From QKTW01 sp052161885 (lineage in GTDB: Bacteria > Bacteroidota > Bacteroidia > Chitinophagales > Chitinophagaceae), in NCBI GenBank assembly GCA_052161885.1, contig CP197396.1, positions 4,092,001 through 4,156,000 on the forward strand: a stretch of DNA of 64,000 bases, in the 5' to 3' direction. Of this stretch, positions 52,634-61,082 are shown piece after piece (the first letter of the stretch is position 1; each line of letters opens with the position of its first letter). The notes beneath the pieces are model-generated. The model was not told where the DNA came from. It saw only the letters and a program-made list of their open reading frames with translations, and did not search any database. The position numbers and the translations under genes were made by a program.

Positions 52634-53410
52634 TTACAACGATTGTAATGCTTTGAGCAGGGTAAAAAAATCGGTGCGTTTACGGACAGAAAGCGGAAGC
52701 TCTGTTTTGCTGCTCATCACTACCTGGAAGTCTTTGCTGACAACAACTACATGGTCCAGGTTTATAAGAAAGCTTTTGTGGATGCGGAAGAAATGATGTT
52801 TTTCAAACAGCTCTTCATAGTCTTTCAATGGCTTTGATGCGGTGTGCCGCGTTCCGTCGGACATTATAAAATGAGTATAATTTTCATTGGCCTCGCAATA
52901 GATAATGTCGGCAATGGTGAGGAAATGATAACCGGCCATATCGCTCAGCACAATTTTCTGAAACGGTGTATTATGCGCCAGCATATCTTTTAATTGCTGC
53001 ACCTGCCGGACGGTGGGCTTCTGCGCCTGCCTGGCAGCGAAACGCCGTACGGCTTCCTGCAGATCGCGGATGCTGACGGGCTTCAGCAGGTAGTCCAATG
53101 CACAGAAGCGGATAGCCCTTATTGCATACTCCTGGTATGCCGTGACGAAAATAATCTCAAAATCAATTTGCTCTAATTGCTCGAGGAGCTGAAATCCGCT
53201 GCCGCCGGGCATTTCCACATCCAGGAAAACAAGGTCTGGCTTGTATTGCTGTATCAGATCTGCAGCTATGGCAATATTGGTGGCCGTGCCCATGATGGTT
53301 ATCTCCGGGCAATAAAGCTGTATCAGCTGGCTCATGGCATCGATTGCCCGGTATTCGTCGTCTATTAATATTGTTTTGATCAAAGCTTCTCGGTTTTTAA
53401 TGGTATCCAT
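52634..53410 (-). CDS. LytTR-family response regulator (pair 2)
   Basis: The 258-aa regulator has a receiver domain with D17/D18, phospho-acceptor D64 in VFLDVEMPGGSG and K in LLKPVS, then a LytTR DNA-binding domain (DIIYCEANENYTHFIMSDG, FFRIHKSFLINLDHVV). Its start overlaps the end of the kinase gene by 31 nt, so the pair is translated together, kinase first. The order is the opposite of pair 1, where the regulator comes first. Targets are unknown; the convergent T9SS gene is nearest. Confidence 0.94.
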   Translation of the reverse strand: MDTIKNREALIKTILIDDEYRAIDAMSQLIQLYCPEITIMGTATNIAIAADLIQQYKPDLVFLDVEMPGGSGFQLLEQLEQIDFEIIFVTAYQEYAIRAIRFCALDYLLKPVSIRDLQEAVRRFAARQAQKPTVRQVQQLKDMLAHNTPFQKIVLSDMAGYHFLTIADIIYCEANENYTHFIMSDGTRHTASKPLKDYEELFEKHHFFRIHKSFLINLDHVVVVSKDFQVVMSSKTELPLSVRKRTDFFTLLKALQSL

Positions 53411-56313
53411 AATATTGCTCTTGTACCTGGCCCTGCATTTTCATCATCGCTTTTGTCAGATATTGTTAGTGAACCATACCGGCCATGCTGGTGGTACAAT
53501 AGATTCAGCCGGCTTTCAATTACTTTCAGTGCTGTTGATTCAAACCTGGTGTCCCGGGCAGGTGTATTATGTCTTACTGCATTGATGCCGGGACCGTCGT
53601 CGTCGATAGTGACGATGAGCGTACAGTCGCGTACCGCGAAGTGAATAAGAATATGTCCTCCGTCTGTGCCCAGCCCATGTTTTACTGCATTTTCCAGCAG
53701 CGGCTGTATGAGCATGGGAGGAATCTTAACAGGTACCTGGTATACCTGCGGGTCTACTTTAAATTCAAAAATAAATTTGTGATTGAACCGTATCTGCTCC
53801 AGCTCCATGTAGCGTTTCAGAAAATCGATCTCATCTTCTATGTCGATGTAAGGTTGCCTTGAGTTTTTCAGTATCTGCCGGATCAGTACAGAAAAGTCGC
53901 TGAGATAATCCAGCCCCTGCCGGTCTTTTTTACGCAGTATGAACTGCTGAACTGTATTGAGCGAATTGAAAATAAAGTGCGGGTTCATCTGGCTGGCCAG
54001 TGCATTGCCCTCAAGCGCTACAATCTGTTTGTGGTAATTGGTTTTTTCCTGTTCCCTTTTCCTGATGCTGCTCACCTGGCGGCGGTAGATGAAATAGATA
54101 ATAACGAGCAACATCAGTCCCAATGCCGATTTAAACCAGACAGCCTGGTACCAGAGCGGCAATATGGTAAATGTGAAAGAGGCCGGGCTGCTCCAGTTGC
54201 TGTTGTACTTTGCCGCTGCCACCTGGAAAGTATACGTACCGGGCGGCAGGTTGTAGAATGTTACCTGGTTCGCCGGAGTTTCATTCCAGCCATCGTCTTT
54301 GCCCGTCATCCGGTACATATAGCGCAGCGACTGGCTGGCCTGCAGCGTAATGGCTGTATAGGATAAAGTAACGGCACCTCTGAAGTACGGGAACTGTGCG
54401 TCTGACAGGTAATGATACATGCGTTTGCCGGCTGTGAGCCTGTCGAAGTATACCCTGGGCGGATCTGTAGCGGAAATAAAACGTCTGATGTCTATAATGG
54501 AAATGCCAGCCGGAGTGGCCACATAAGCCTTGCCGCTGTTGAAATCTATATCCCTGATATCGTCATTGATGAGCACATCATTTGTTGTAAGCCGGTACAG
54601 GTACCGGTAGGTAGCCGCGTTATAAACACTGATACCTTTGTTGGTTGCTACCCACATGTTTCCCTTCCCGTCGTAAATAACCTTCTGGCAGATGTCGCTG
54701 GTAATATTGCTGTTGCCCGACCATATATGCCGGTATAGTTTTCCGCCCCGGAAAATGAACAAGCCATTGCCATGCGTGGCCACCCAGAGGTCTCCGTTAA
54801 TGTACTCCAGGTCTATTAAGTTGGAATGGAATATCTCCGGGCCTCCTATCGCTGTAATTTTTCCATCGGTAAGTTCCATCCGGTACAGCTTGCGGACAGT
54901 TGTAAACCAGCATCCCTTCGCGTTGTCGTCTGCAATGCTTACGAGCTTATCGTTGGTGAAAAATGATTTTTCTTCGAACATGCATCTTGTATCCCCGTCA
55001 TTGCCGATGAAGTAGATACAATTTCTGCCGCACATCCATAGCCCGGTTGCTCCCTGGTACAGGTCTGCAGTGCCAGCGGGTATTTCAGTGAACATATAGC
55101 TTGTTTTACGGGTACGCCAATGATAGAGGTACGGATTATAATCGAGCCCTACCATCAGCTTGTCATCGGGCAACCATGTAAGCACCTTGACGCGGGTAAC
55201 GGGCGATGCGGGATCCCGGAACCTGCCCAGTTCCTTATGCTGATTATATAGGATCACGTGGCCGTTATAGGTGCCTGCCGCCCATATGTCTGTATTTTTC
55301 TGGTGCCTGATGCTGGTTACAGACGGACAGGGGATATTGGTGATGTACGATTGAGAGCCCGGCAGGTAATAAATGCCTTCTGATAAGGTGCATATCCATC
55401 TGCCGCCTTCATTGTCTGGCGCAATACAGGAAACAGAACAGGGGCCGAGGAGCTTTTCATAGTGGCCGTTAAATCCTTTGTTCAGGAAATCAGGTATCAT
55501 GAACACGCCCTCCCTGGGATATCCCAGCCAAAGATCGTTGCCTATGAACCTGAAACAGGGAAGGGCAGAGCCCAGGTGTCTCAATTTAGTTACTGCCTGC
55601 AGTGAGTCTCCCCGCAGGCATTGCAAACCATAGGCATCAATAAAATAAAAAGAGCCAGGTGCTACGGCTTGTTTGCATATGGTAGCGTAAATAGCCTGTG
55701 CTGTACCGGTAAGGTGTAAGGGCAAATAGCTTCTGTTGCTCAGGTTGTACAGGCAGCAGCTATCCTGCATAAACCGGATGGTATGGATTGCCCCGTCGCG
55801 GGTCAGCAACACCTGGTTGGCCATCCAGGATGAGTCATGGTCATAAAGCGAGATGCTTTTGTCATCATAAACATAGATGGGCCCTGCAAAAGCAGAGAAC
55901 CAGATACGGTGCTGTGCGTCTTCTGCAATATCCACCAGGAATTTGCCCGGTAATGCTTCGTATTTCAGGCCGGGGGCTGTCTGTTCATTCACAAAGCCGG
56001 TATCCTTAAAATAAGCCAGCCGTCCATTGTAGCTGGTAAACCATATTCTACCCTTACTGTCTTCGAAACATTTAAAGTTTTCATTGTCTGCCAGGCCATC
56101 GGCAGTAGTAAAGGTCTCGAAGTGTTTTCCGTCAAAGCGGTTTACCCCGGCTTCTGTACAGAACCAGATATAGCCTTTGCTATCCTGCATGCAATAGTAA
56201 ACAGTACTGCCTGCCAGGCCTTCCATGCCGGTATAATGCCTGAAAAGGGGTGTTTGTGCATATAGACAGGCACCGTTTATCAATAGTAATATGGCTAAAG
56301 CATATTTTACCAT
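53380..56313 (-). CDS. Beta-propeller sensor histidine kinase, LytS type (pair 2)
   Basis: The 977-aa protein has a signal peptide (MVKYALAILLLINGACLYAQ), two-component propeller repeats over about 680 residues (GYIWFCTEAGVNRFDG, GRIWFTSYNGRLAYF, GNMWVATNKGISVYN), a Y_Y_Y-like domain (YRMTGKDDGWNETPANQVTFYNLPPGTYTF is its typical end), one membrane helix (about 725-745) and a LytS kinase domain with H779 in MNPHFIFNSLNTV and PLLENAVKHG. The large outer domain should sense a polymer or surface signal. It is paralogous to the kinase at 16918-19836, with the same order of domains and the same His position. Confidence 0.92.
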   Translation of the reverse strand: MVKYALAILLLINGACLYAQTPLFRHYTGMEGLAGSTVYYCMQDSKGYIWFCTEAGVNRFDGKHFETFTTADGLADNENFKCFEDSKGRIWFTSYNGRLAYFKDTGFVNEQTAPGLKYEALPGKFLVDIAEDAQHRIWFSAFAGPIYVYDDKSISLYDHDSSWMANQVLLTRDGAIHTIRFMQDSCCLYNLSNRSYLPLHLTGTAQAIYATICKQAVAPGSFYFIDAYGLQCLRGDSLQAVTKLRHLGSALPCFRFIGNDLWLGYPREGVFMIPDFLNKGFNGHYEKLLGPCSVSCIAPDNEGGRWICTLSEGIYYLPGSQSYITNIPCPSVTSIRHQKNTDIWAAGTYNGHVILYNQHKELGRFRDPASPVTRVKVLTWLPDDKLMVGLDYNPYLYHWRTRKTSYMFTEIPAGTADLYQGATGLWMCGRNCIYFIGNDGDTRCMFEEKSFFTNDKLVSIADDNAKGCWFTTVRKLYRMELTDGKITAIGGPEIFHSNLIDLEYINGDLWVATHGNGLFIFRGGKLYRHIWSGNSNITSDICQKVIYDGKGNMWVATNKGISVYNAATYRYLYRLTTNDVLINDDIRDIDFNSGKAYVATPAGISIIDIRRFISATDPPRVYFDRLTAGKRMYHYLSDAQFPYFRGAVTLSYTAITLQASQSLRYMYRMTGKDDGWNETPANQVTFYNLPPGTYTFQVAAAKYNSNWSSPASFTFTILPLWYQAVWFKSALGLMLLVIIYFIYRRQVSSIRKREQEKTNYHKQIVALEGNALASQMNPHFIFNSLNTVQQFILRKKDRQGLDYLSDFSVLIRQILKNSRQPYIDIEDEIDFLKRYMELEQIRFNHKFIFEFKVDPQVYQVPVKIPPMLIQPLLENAVKHGLGTDGGHILIHFAVRDCTLIVTIDDDGPGINAVRHNTPARDTRFESTALKVIESRLNLLYHQHGRYGSLTISDKSDDENAGPGTRAILWIPLKTEKL

Positions 56314-56598
56314 TGGCTGCTTCTGCGATGGTGAAAGTCGGGGACAAAAGCAGCGGCTGGAGCCGATGACTCAGAAAACGGAGGGCGTATCATAGTGTGA
56401 GGTGGTGGTTATAGTGAAGATATTAATGTTTTTGTTCAGGTCATAGCAGCAAATATTTATTATAGACGGAGATTTGAGCCGATGAGTTAATTGCATTTTT
56501 ATTAACATCGCTGCGCCGAGTATTTTGTGCCGCTTTCCTATTAATTTTGACCCGCAGCTTTTTTGAAGAGTAAATCATTAGAATAAAAGAAGAAGTGT
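56314..56598. other. Divergent promoter region of kinase pair 2 and the rhomboid
   Basis: No gene is seen in about 285 nt. Near 56535 TATTAATTTTGACC could hold a -33-like element for the rhomboid operon; support is weak. Confidence 0.35.
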
Positions 56599-57483
56599 AT
56601 GACTGAATTCAGACCCGGCAGGTTCCAGGTATTGCCGCCTGTCGTGAAAAACATAATTATCATTAATGTGATTATGGTGCTGGCCCAGTTTGTATTGGGG
56701 CAAACCCTGCATATAGACCTGGCCAATTACCTGGGGCTCCATTACTGGAAATCCTATTATTGGGGAGTATGGCAGCCACTGACACATATATTTATGCATG
56801 GCAGTTACAACGATTTCCAGGGAACGTTGCTGCATATATTCTCCAACATGTTTGCCCTCTGGATGTTTGGCAGCATACTGGAGAACCTGTGGGGAAGTAA
56901 GCGCTTTCTTATATTTTACCTGATATGCGGCCTTGGTGCAGCCTTCTGTCACCTGATGGTGCTGCATTATGAGTTTAGCATTGTAGAAAAAGCTTTCCAG
57001 GCTTATCAGCACAATGCTACACTTGATCAGTTTATCCATTTTATTAAAGAAAATATAACAAATGGGGTAGAAGACCCCGGTAAGGTTAATACACTGCTCA
57101 GCAACTGGCAGCAGGACCCCGGCAACCTGACCTACCGGAATGAATCTATCAACTGGATATATGAATACATTCATGGGGCTACTCACGGCAGCTTTCATAT
57201 AAAAGGCATTTATGACGAGGCTACGGTAGGTGCTTCCGGGGCTGTATTTGGAGTGCTGTTTGCATTTGGGTACCTGTTTCCCAATACATTGCTTTACCTG
57301 TATTTCTTCGTGCCTATAAAGGCCAAGTGGTTTGTGGCAGGGTATGCTTTATTTGAATTATACTCCGGCGTGCAGAATTCTGCCGGCGATAACGTAGCCC
57401 ATTTTGCACACCTTGGCGGTATGCTGTTTGCCTTCATTTTATTGAAAATATGGGGGCGTACTGTTCGCAACCGCTTTTATTGA
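56599..57483 (+). CDS. Rhomboid-family intramembrane serine protease
   Basis: The 294-aa polytopic protein has the catalytic dyad of rhomboids: S213 in GASGAVFG and H271 in AHFAHLGG. Upstream are the WQPLTHIFMHGSYNDF ... HIFSNMFALWMFG segment (H-x-x-x-N oxyanion motif) and about six membrane helices. A soluble insert of about 80 residues (about 125-205) separates helices 3 and 4, unusually long. It cleaves membrane-spanning substrates near their ends. It is followed 16 nt later by a rhomboid-like gene without the dyad, and both probably share a message. Confidence 0.93.
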   Translation: MTEFRPGRFQVLPPVVKNIIIINVIMVLAQFVLGQTLHIDLANYLGLHYWKSYYWGVWQPLTHIFMHGSYNDFQGTLLHIFSNMFALWMFGSILENLWGSKRFLIFYLICGLGAAFCHLMVLHYEFSIVEKAFQAYQHNATLDQFIHFIKENITNGVEDPGKVNTLLSNWQQDPGNLTYRNESINWIYEYIHGATHGSFHIKGIYDEATVGASGAVFGVLFAFGYLFPNTLLYLYFFVPIKAKWFVAGYALFELYSGVQNSAGDNVAHFAHLGGMLFAFILLKIWGRTVRNRFY

Positions 57484-57499
57484 TAACTTTATCCGACTT

Positions 57500-58411
57500 A
57501 TGAAGACCGCATACAGACGCCCCTCTTCCTCGCTGATCCCAGGCTATAGTTCCAATGCTGTAATTCAGCTGATTATAGCCAGTGGGGTAGGTTTTGCCGC
57601 TTTCTTCTTTACGGTAGTATGTTTCCAGGCTTTTGGGCCGTACAAATATGAAGATGCCTGGCTAAAAGTGATCACACCGATTGCTTTACCGGACATAGCC
57701 CATTATGGTTCTCACTGGTGGACGATTTTTACCTACGGCTGGGCACACAATGGTTTTTGGGAATGGCTCAGTAATATGATCTGGCTGTATTGTTTCGGCT
57801 CGGTGGTACAGTCGCTGGTGGGGCATAAGCAGATCATCCCGCTGTTTGTGGGCAGCCTGCTGGTGGGCGGTATTTTTTACCTGCTGGCGCAAAAGATACC
57901 GGGTGGCACTTTCAGGGGGCATGCCTTTCTTATAGGTGCACAGGCCGGGCTTATGGGCCTTGCGGCAGCTGCTGTAACACTTGCGCCTAAATACCGGGTC
58001 TATATTGGTCCGTCGCTGGGCATACCATTACTGCTGATAGCTGCTATTTTTCTGTTTCTTATGCTGCTCAATGTGATGGCGGCACCTGCCATGATCTGCC
58101 TGCTGCTGGGCGGCGCATTGTTTGGCTCGTTTTACATTATGCTGCTCCGCAAAGGTTATAAACCGGGAGAATTTGTGTATGACAGCATTGAACGTATGGA
58201 AAGATTTTTTACACCCGACGAACAGAAGGCTATCGAAAAACATAACAAAAAGCGCAGCCAGGTGCTGAGCCGTATGTATGAGCCCAAACAGGGAATTTCC
58301 CAACGCCGTATCGATGAACTGCTGGATAAGATTCTGCAGCATGGTTATAATTCGCTTACACGTGAAGAAAAAGAGACTTTGCTGCGTGCCAGCAAAGAAA
58401 ACGATCAGTAA
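57500..58411 (+). CDS. Rhomboid-like protein lacking the catalytic dyad
   Basis: The 303-aa protein has six hydrophobic segments and the rhomboid scaffold, including TYGWAHNGFWEWLSNMIWLYCFG. The catalytic GASG is replaced by GAQAG (Ser to Gln at 148) and the His segment AHLGG by LLLGG (His to Leu near 202). Both active-site residues are thus missing, as in iRhoms and derlins. The C-terminal 85 residues are soluble and end in a DUF6576-like helix pair (RRIDELLDKILQHGYNSLTREEKETL). It probably works as a partner or substrate adaptor of the adjacent active rhomboid, but this is inference. Confidence 0.85.
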   Translation: MKTAYRRPSSSLIPGYSSNAVIQLIIASGVGFAAFFFTVVCFQAFGPYKYEDAWLKVITPIALPDIAHYGSHWWTIFTYGWAHNGFWEWLSNMIWLYCFGSVVQSLVGHKQIIPLFVGSLLVGGIFYLLAQKIPGGTFRGHAFLIGAQAGLMGLAAAAVTLAPKYRVYIGPSLGIPLLLIAAIFLFLMLLNVMAAPAMICLLLGGALFGSFYIMLLRKGYKPGEFVYDSIERMERFFTPDEQKAIEKHNKKRSQVLSRMYEPKQGISQRRIDELLDKILQHGYNSLTREEKETLLRASKENDQ

Positions 58412-58416
58412 ACCCA

Positions 58417-59556
58417 GTGAGTAAAGGATCCGGCATATTCCGCAGTTTGTTCCGCAACCTGTTCCTGCTGCTAAACCTGCTGGCCATTGCGTGGCTGGCC
58501 AGCTGCTATGCCGCTTCTGTAACCAGTCCGCTGAAAGTAAAATACATAGCGCTTTTTAGCCTTACAACTCCATTTGCCATATTGATAAATGCCATTTTTA
58601 TCATATTCTGGCTGTTTTCAAAAGGTAAATGGCGCTCCCTGCTTTCTTTTGCAGCGCTGATCCTGTGCTTTAAACTGGTAATGGCCGTGTTTGGTATAAA
58701 TATGCCCGGCCGGAATGATATGGGCAAAGGCGATCAACGTGTAAAAGTAATGACCTGGAACGTGCATGGGCTGGGTATTTACAATCGTCCTGCGGATAAG
58801 ACAATTCCGGGTAAAATACTGGATTTCATAAAGGACGAGCAACCGGATATACTTTGCCTGCCGGAGTTCTATACGGTATGGAATGACGGAATGAAACCCT
58901 ACAGCCGGAAGTTTCTAAAAACCTGCGGATACCAGGAATACCGTTTTATATACGATAATACATTGGGTACTGAGATATATGTTGGGACAGCCTTCTTTTC
59001 CAAATATCCCCTGGAACACCTGGAGGAAATAGAACTCGCCAGCAATATAAAGATGATGCAGTGTGATGTGATTCTGCCGGAAGACCGCAAGATGCGTGTT
59101 TATTTCATACACCTGCAGTCGTTTATGCTGCGGGATAAGGAAAAAGCGATGATCGAGGATGTAAAGAACCGTGAAAAGCCGCTGGAAGTAGAGGCTTCAA
59201 AATCTTATGCACGGCGCTTTAATACAGCCTATGAGAAACGTACGAGCCAGGCAGACAGCGCTGCGGTCTTCATCCGCCGTAGCCCATACCCCGTGCTGAT
59301 CTGCGGAGATCTGAATGATCTGCCCGGCTCCTACACATACACTACCCTTAAAGGAAAACTGCTGGATGCGTTTGCAGAAAAAGGCCTCGGCATCGGGCGT
59401 ACTTACAACCAGATATTGCCTACACTGCGTATTGATTATATATTTTACGATCCGCAACTGCTGCGTATCCGGGGCTTTAAATCGCCGCATCTTACGCTTT
59501 CCGATCACAATCCTGTGATTGCAAATTTTGAAATAGCCCCTAAGGCTCAGAACTAA
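58417..59556 (+). CDS. Membrane-anchored endonuclease/exonuclease/phosphatase-family protein
   Basis: The 379-aa protein starts at a GTG, 5 nt after the rhomboid-like gene. Two or three membrane helices (residues 10-95) precede an EEP domain with metal- and substrate-binding motifs: MTWNVHGLG, QPDILCLPEF, CGDLNDLPGS and SDHNPVIANF. The domain faces the periplasm in related proteins and may act on phosphoesters such as lipids or nucleic acids. The substrate is unknown. It is the third gene of the rhomboid unit, and the message probably ends before cysS. Confidence 0.88.
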   Translation: MSKGSGIFRSLFRNLFLLLNLLAIAWLASCYAASVTSPLKVKYIALFSLTTPFAILINAIFIIFWLFSKGKWRSLLSFAALILCFKLVMAVFGINMPGRNDMGKGDQRVKVMTWNVHGLGIYNRPADKTIPGKILDFIKDEQPDILCLPEFYTVWNDGMKPYSRKFLKTCGYQEYRFIYDNTLGTEIYVGTAFFSKYPLEHLEEIELASNIKMMQCDVILPEDRKMRVYFIHLQSFMLRDKEKAMIEDVKNREKPLEVEASKSYARRFNTAYEKRTSQADSAAVFIRRSPYPVLICGDLNDLPGSYTYTTLKGKLLDAFAEKGLGIGRTYNQILPTLRIDYIFYDPQLLRIRGFKSPHLTLSDHNPVIANFEIAPKAQN

Positions 59557-59561
59557 TGCCT

Positions 59562-59569
59562 TATTTTTG
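59562..59569 (+). promoter_or_regulatory. -7 box (TATTTTTG) of cysS
   Basis: A perfect TAnnTTTG 16 nt before the cysS start codon, beginning 5 nt after the upstream stop. Confidence 0.6.
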
Positions 59570-59585
59570 CGATAATTCTTAAAAC

Positions 59586-61082
59586 ATGTCAGAGCTACAT
59601 TTTTATAATTCATATACCCGCCAGAAGGAAAAGTTTGAATCGTTGACGCCCGGTTATGCCGGTTTATACGTGTGCGGCCCTACGGTTTCCGGAGAGTCTC
59701 ACCTGGGTCATGCCCGTCCATATATAACATTCGATGTAGTGAACCGCTATCTGAAACACCTTGGCTACAAGGTGCGTTATGTGCGCAACATTACAGATGC
59801 AGGTCACTTTGAGGAAGAAGGCCGCGTTGCGGAAGATAAAGTAGCTACCAAAGCACAGCTGGAAAAACTGGAACCAATGGAACTGGTGCATAAATACACC
59901 AACCTCTTTCATTGGGGCATGCGCCTTTTCAATTGTGAAGACCCGAGCATTGAGCCTACAGCCACCGGTCATATCATAGAGCAGATAGCAATGATAGAAA
60001 CCATCATGGAGAAAGGTTATGCTTATGAGGTAAACGGTTCTGTTTACTTCGACGTAAAAAAGTATGCAGAATCATATCCTTACGGTAAGCTTTCCGGCCG
60101 TAAAATAGATGAACTGCTGGAAACCACACGTGATCTCGACGGGCAGGACGAAAAACGTAATAAAGTAGATTTCGCCCTCTGGAAAAAAGCGCCGCCACAG
60201 CATATTATGCGTTGGAAAAGCCCGTGGGGTGAAGGTTTCCCAGGATGGCACATTGAGTGCTCGGCTATGAGCAGCAAATACCTGGGCGAAACATTTGACA
60301 TTCACGGTGGCGGTATGGACCTGCAGTTTCCGCATCATGAGAGTGAGATCGCACAGTCTACCATTGCACACGGTCACCCGCCGGTACGCTACTGGATGCA
60401 TAACAATATGATCACCATCAATGGTAAGAAGATGGGTAAGGCTTACAACAACGTCATTAAACTGACGGAGCTGTTCAGCGGCAACCATCCGATGCTGGAG
60501 CAACCATATCACCCGATGGTGGTGCGTTTCTATATATTGCAGACACACTATCGCAGCACACTTGACTTTTCCAATGAGTCGCTGCAGGCATCTGAAAAAG
60601 CGTTCCGCAAATTATGGACAACATACGAAGTATTGCAAAAGCTGGAATCTCCAAACGCACAAGCTTCAGATGCAGCACTGGACGCACAGGTACAGACCTG
60701 GTGCCATGAGTGCGCGGACTTTATGAACGACGATTTCAACACGGCGAAGGTAATCGCCAACCTGTTTGAAATGACGCCCGTGATCAACGGCATAAAAGAC
60801 GGGCATATTGCCGCAGGAGCATTGTCTGCAGATACGCTTGCACTGATGCGGCAGACATTTAAAACATACCTGGAAGATATACTCGGCATGGTGCCGCTGC
60901 AGGCAGAGCAGAGCAATCACCTGGATAAAGTGCTCTCCCTGTTGGTAGAAATACGTAAAGATGCACGTTTGCGCAAAGACTGGGCTACCTCCGACCAGAT
61001 CCGTAACAGGCTGGCAGAATCGGGGATTATGCTCAAAGATGAGAAGGATGGAAGTGTTTCTTACACAATTGAATCTAACTAG
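59586..61082 (+). CDS. cysS: Cysteine-tRNA ligase
   Basis: The enzyme charges tRNA-Cys. The 498-aa protein is complete, with the HIGH-type motif SHLGHAR after CGPTVSG (zinc ligand Cys), further zinc ligands in ECSAMSS and the conserved GGGMDLQFPHHESE, and the C-terminal anticodon-binding helices. The KMSKS loop reads KKMGKAYNN, a deviant form. It begins 29 nt after the EEP gene with its own -7 box, and its stop codon directly precedes the ATG of the exporter gene. Confidence 0.96.
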   Translation: MSELHFYNSYTRQKEKFESLTPGYAGLYVCGPTVSGESHLGHARPYITFDVVNRYLKHLGYKVRYVRNITDAGHFEEEGRVAEDKVATKAQLEKLEPMELVHKYTNLFHWGMRLFNCEDPSIEPTATGHIIEQIAMIETIMEKGYAYEVNGSVYFDVKKYAESYPYGKLSGRKIDELLETTRDLDGQDEKRNKVDFALWKKAPPQHIMRWKSPWGEGFPGWHIECSAMSSKYLGETFDIHGGGMDLQFPHHESEIAQSTIAHGHPPVRYWMHNNMITINGKKMGKAYNNVIKLTELFSGNHPMLEQPYHPMVVRFYILQTHYRSTLDFSNESLQASEKAFRKLWTTYEVLQKLESPNAQASDAALDAQVQTWCHECADFMNDDFNTAKVIANLFEMTPVINGIKDGHIAAGALSADTLALMRQTFKTYLEDILGMVPLQAEQSNHLDKVLSLLVEIRKDARLRKDWATSDQIRNRLAESGIMLKDEKDGSVSYTIESN

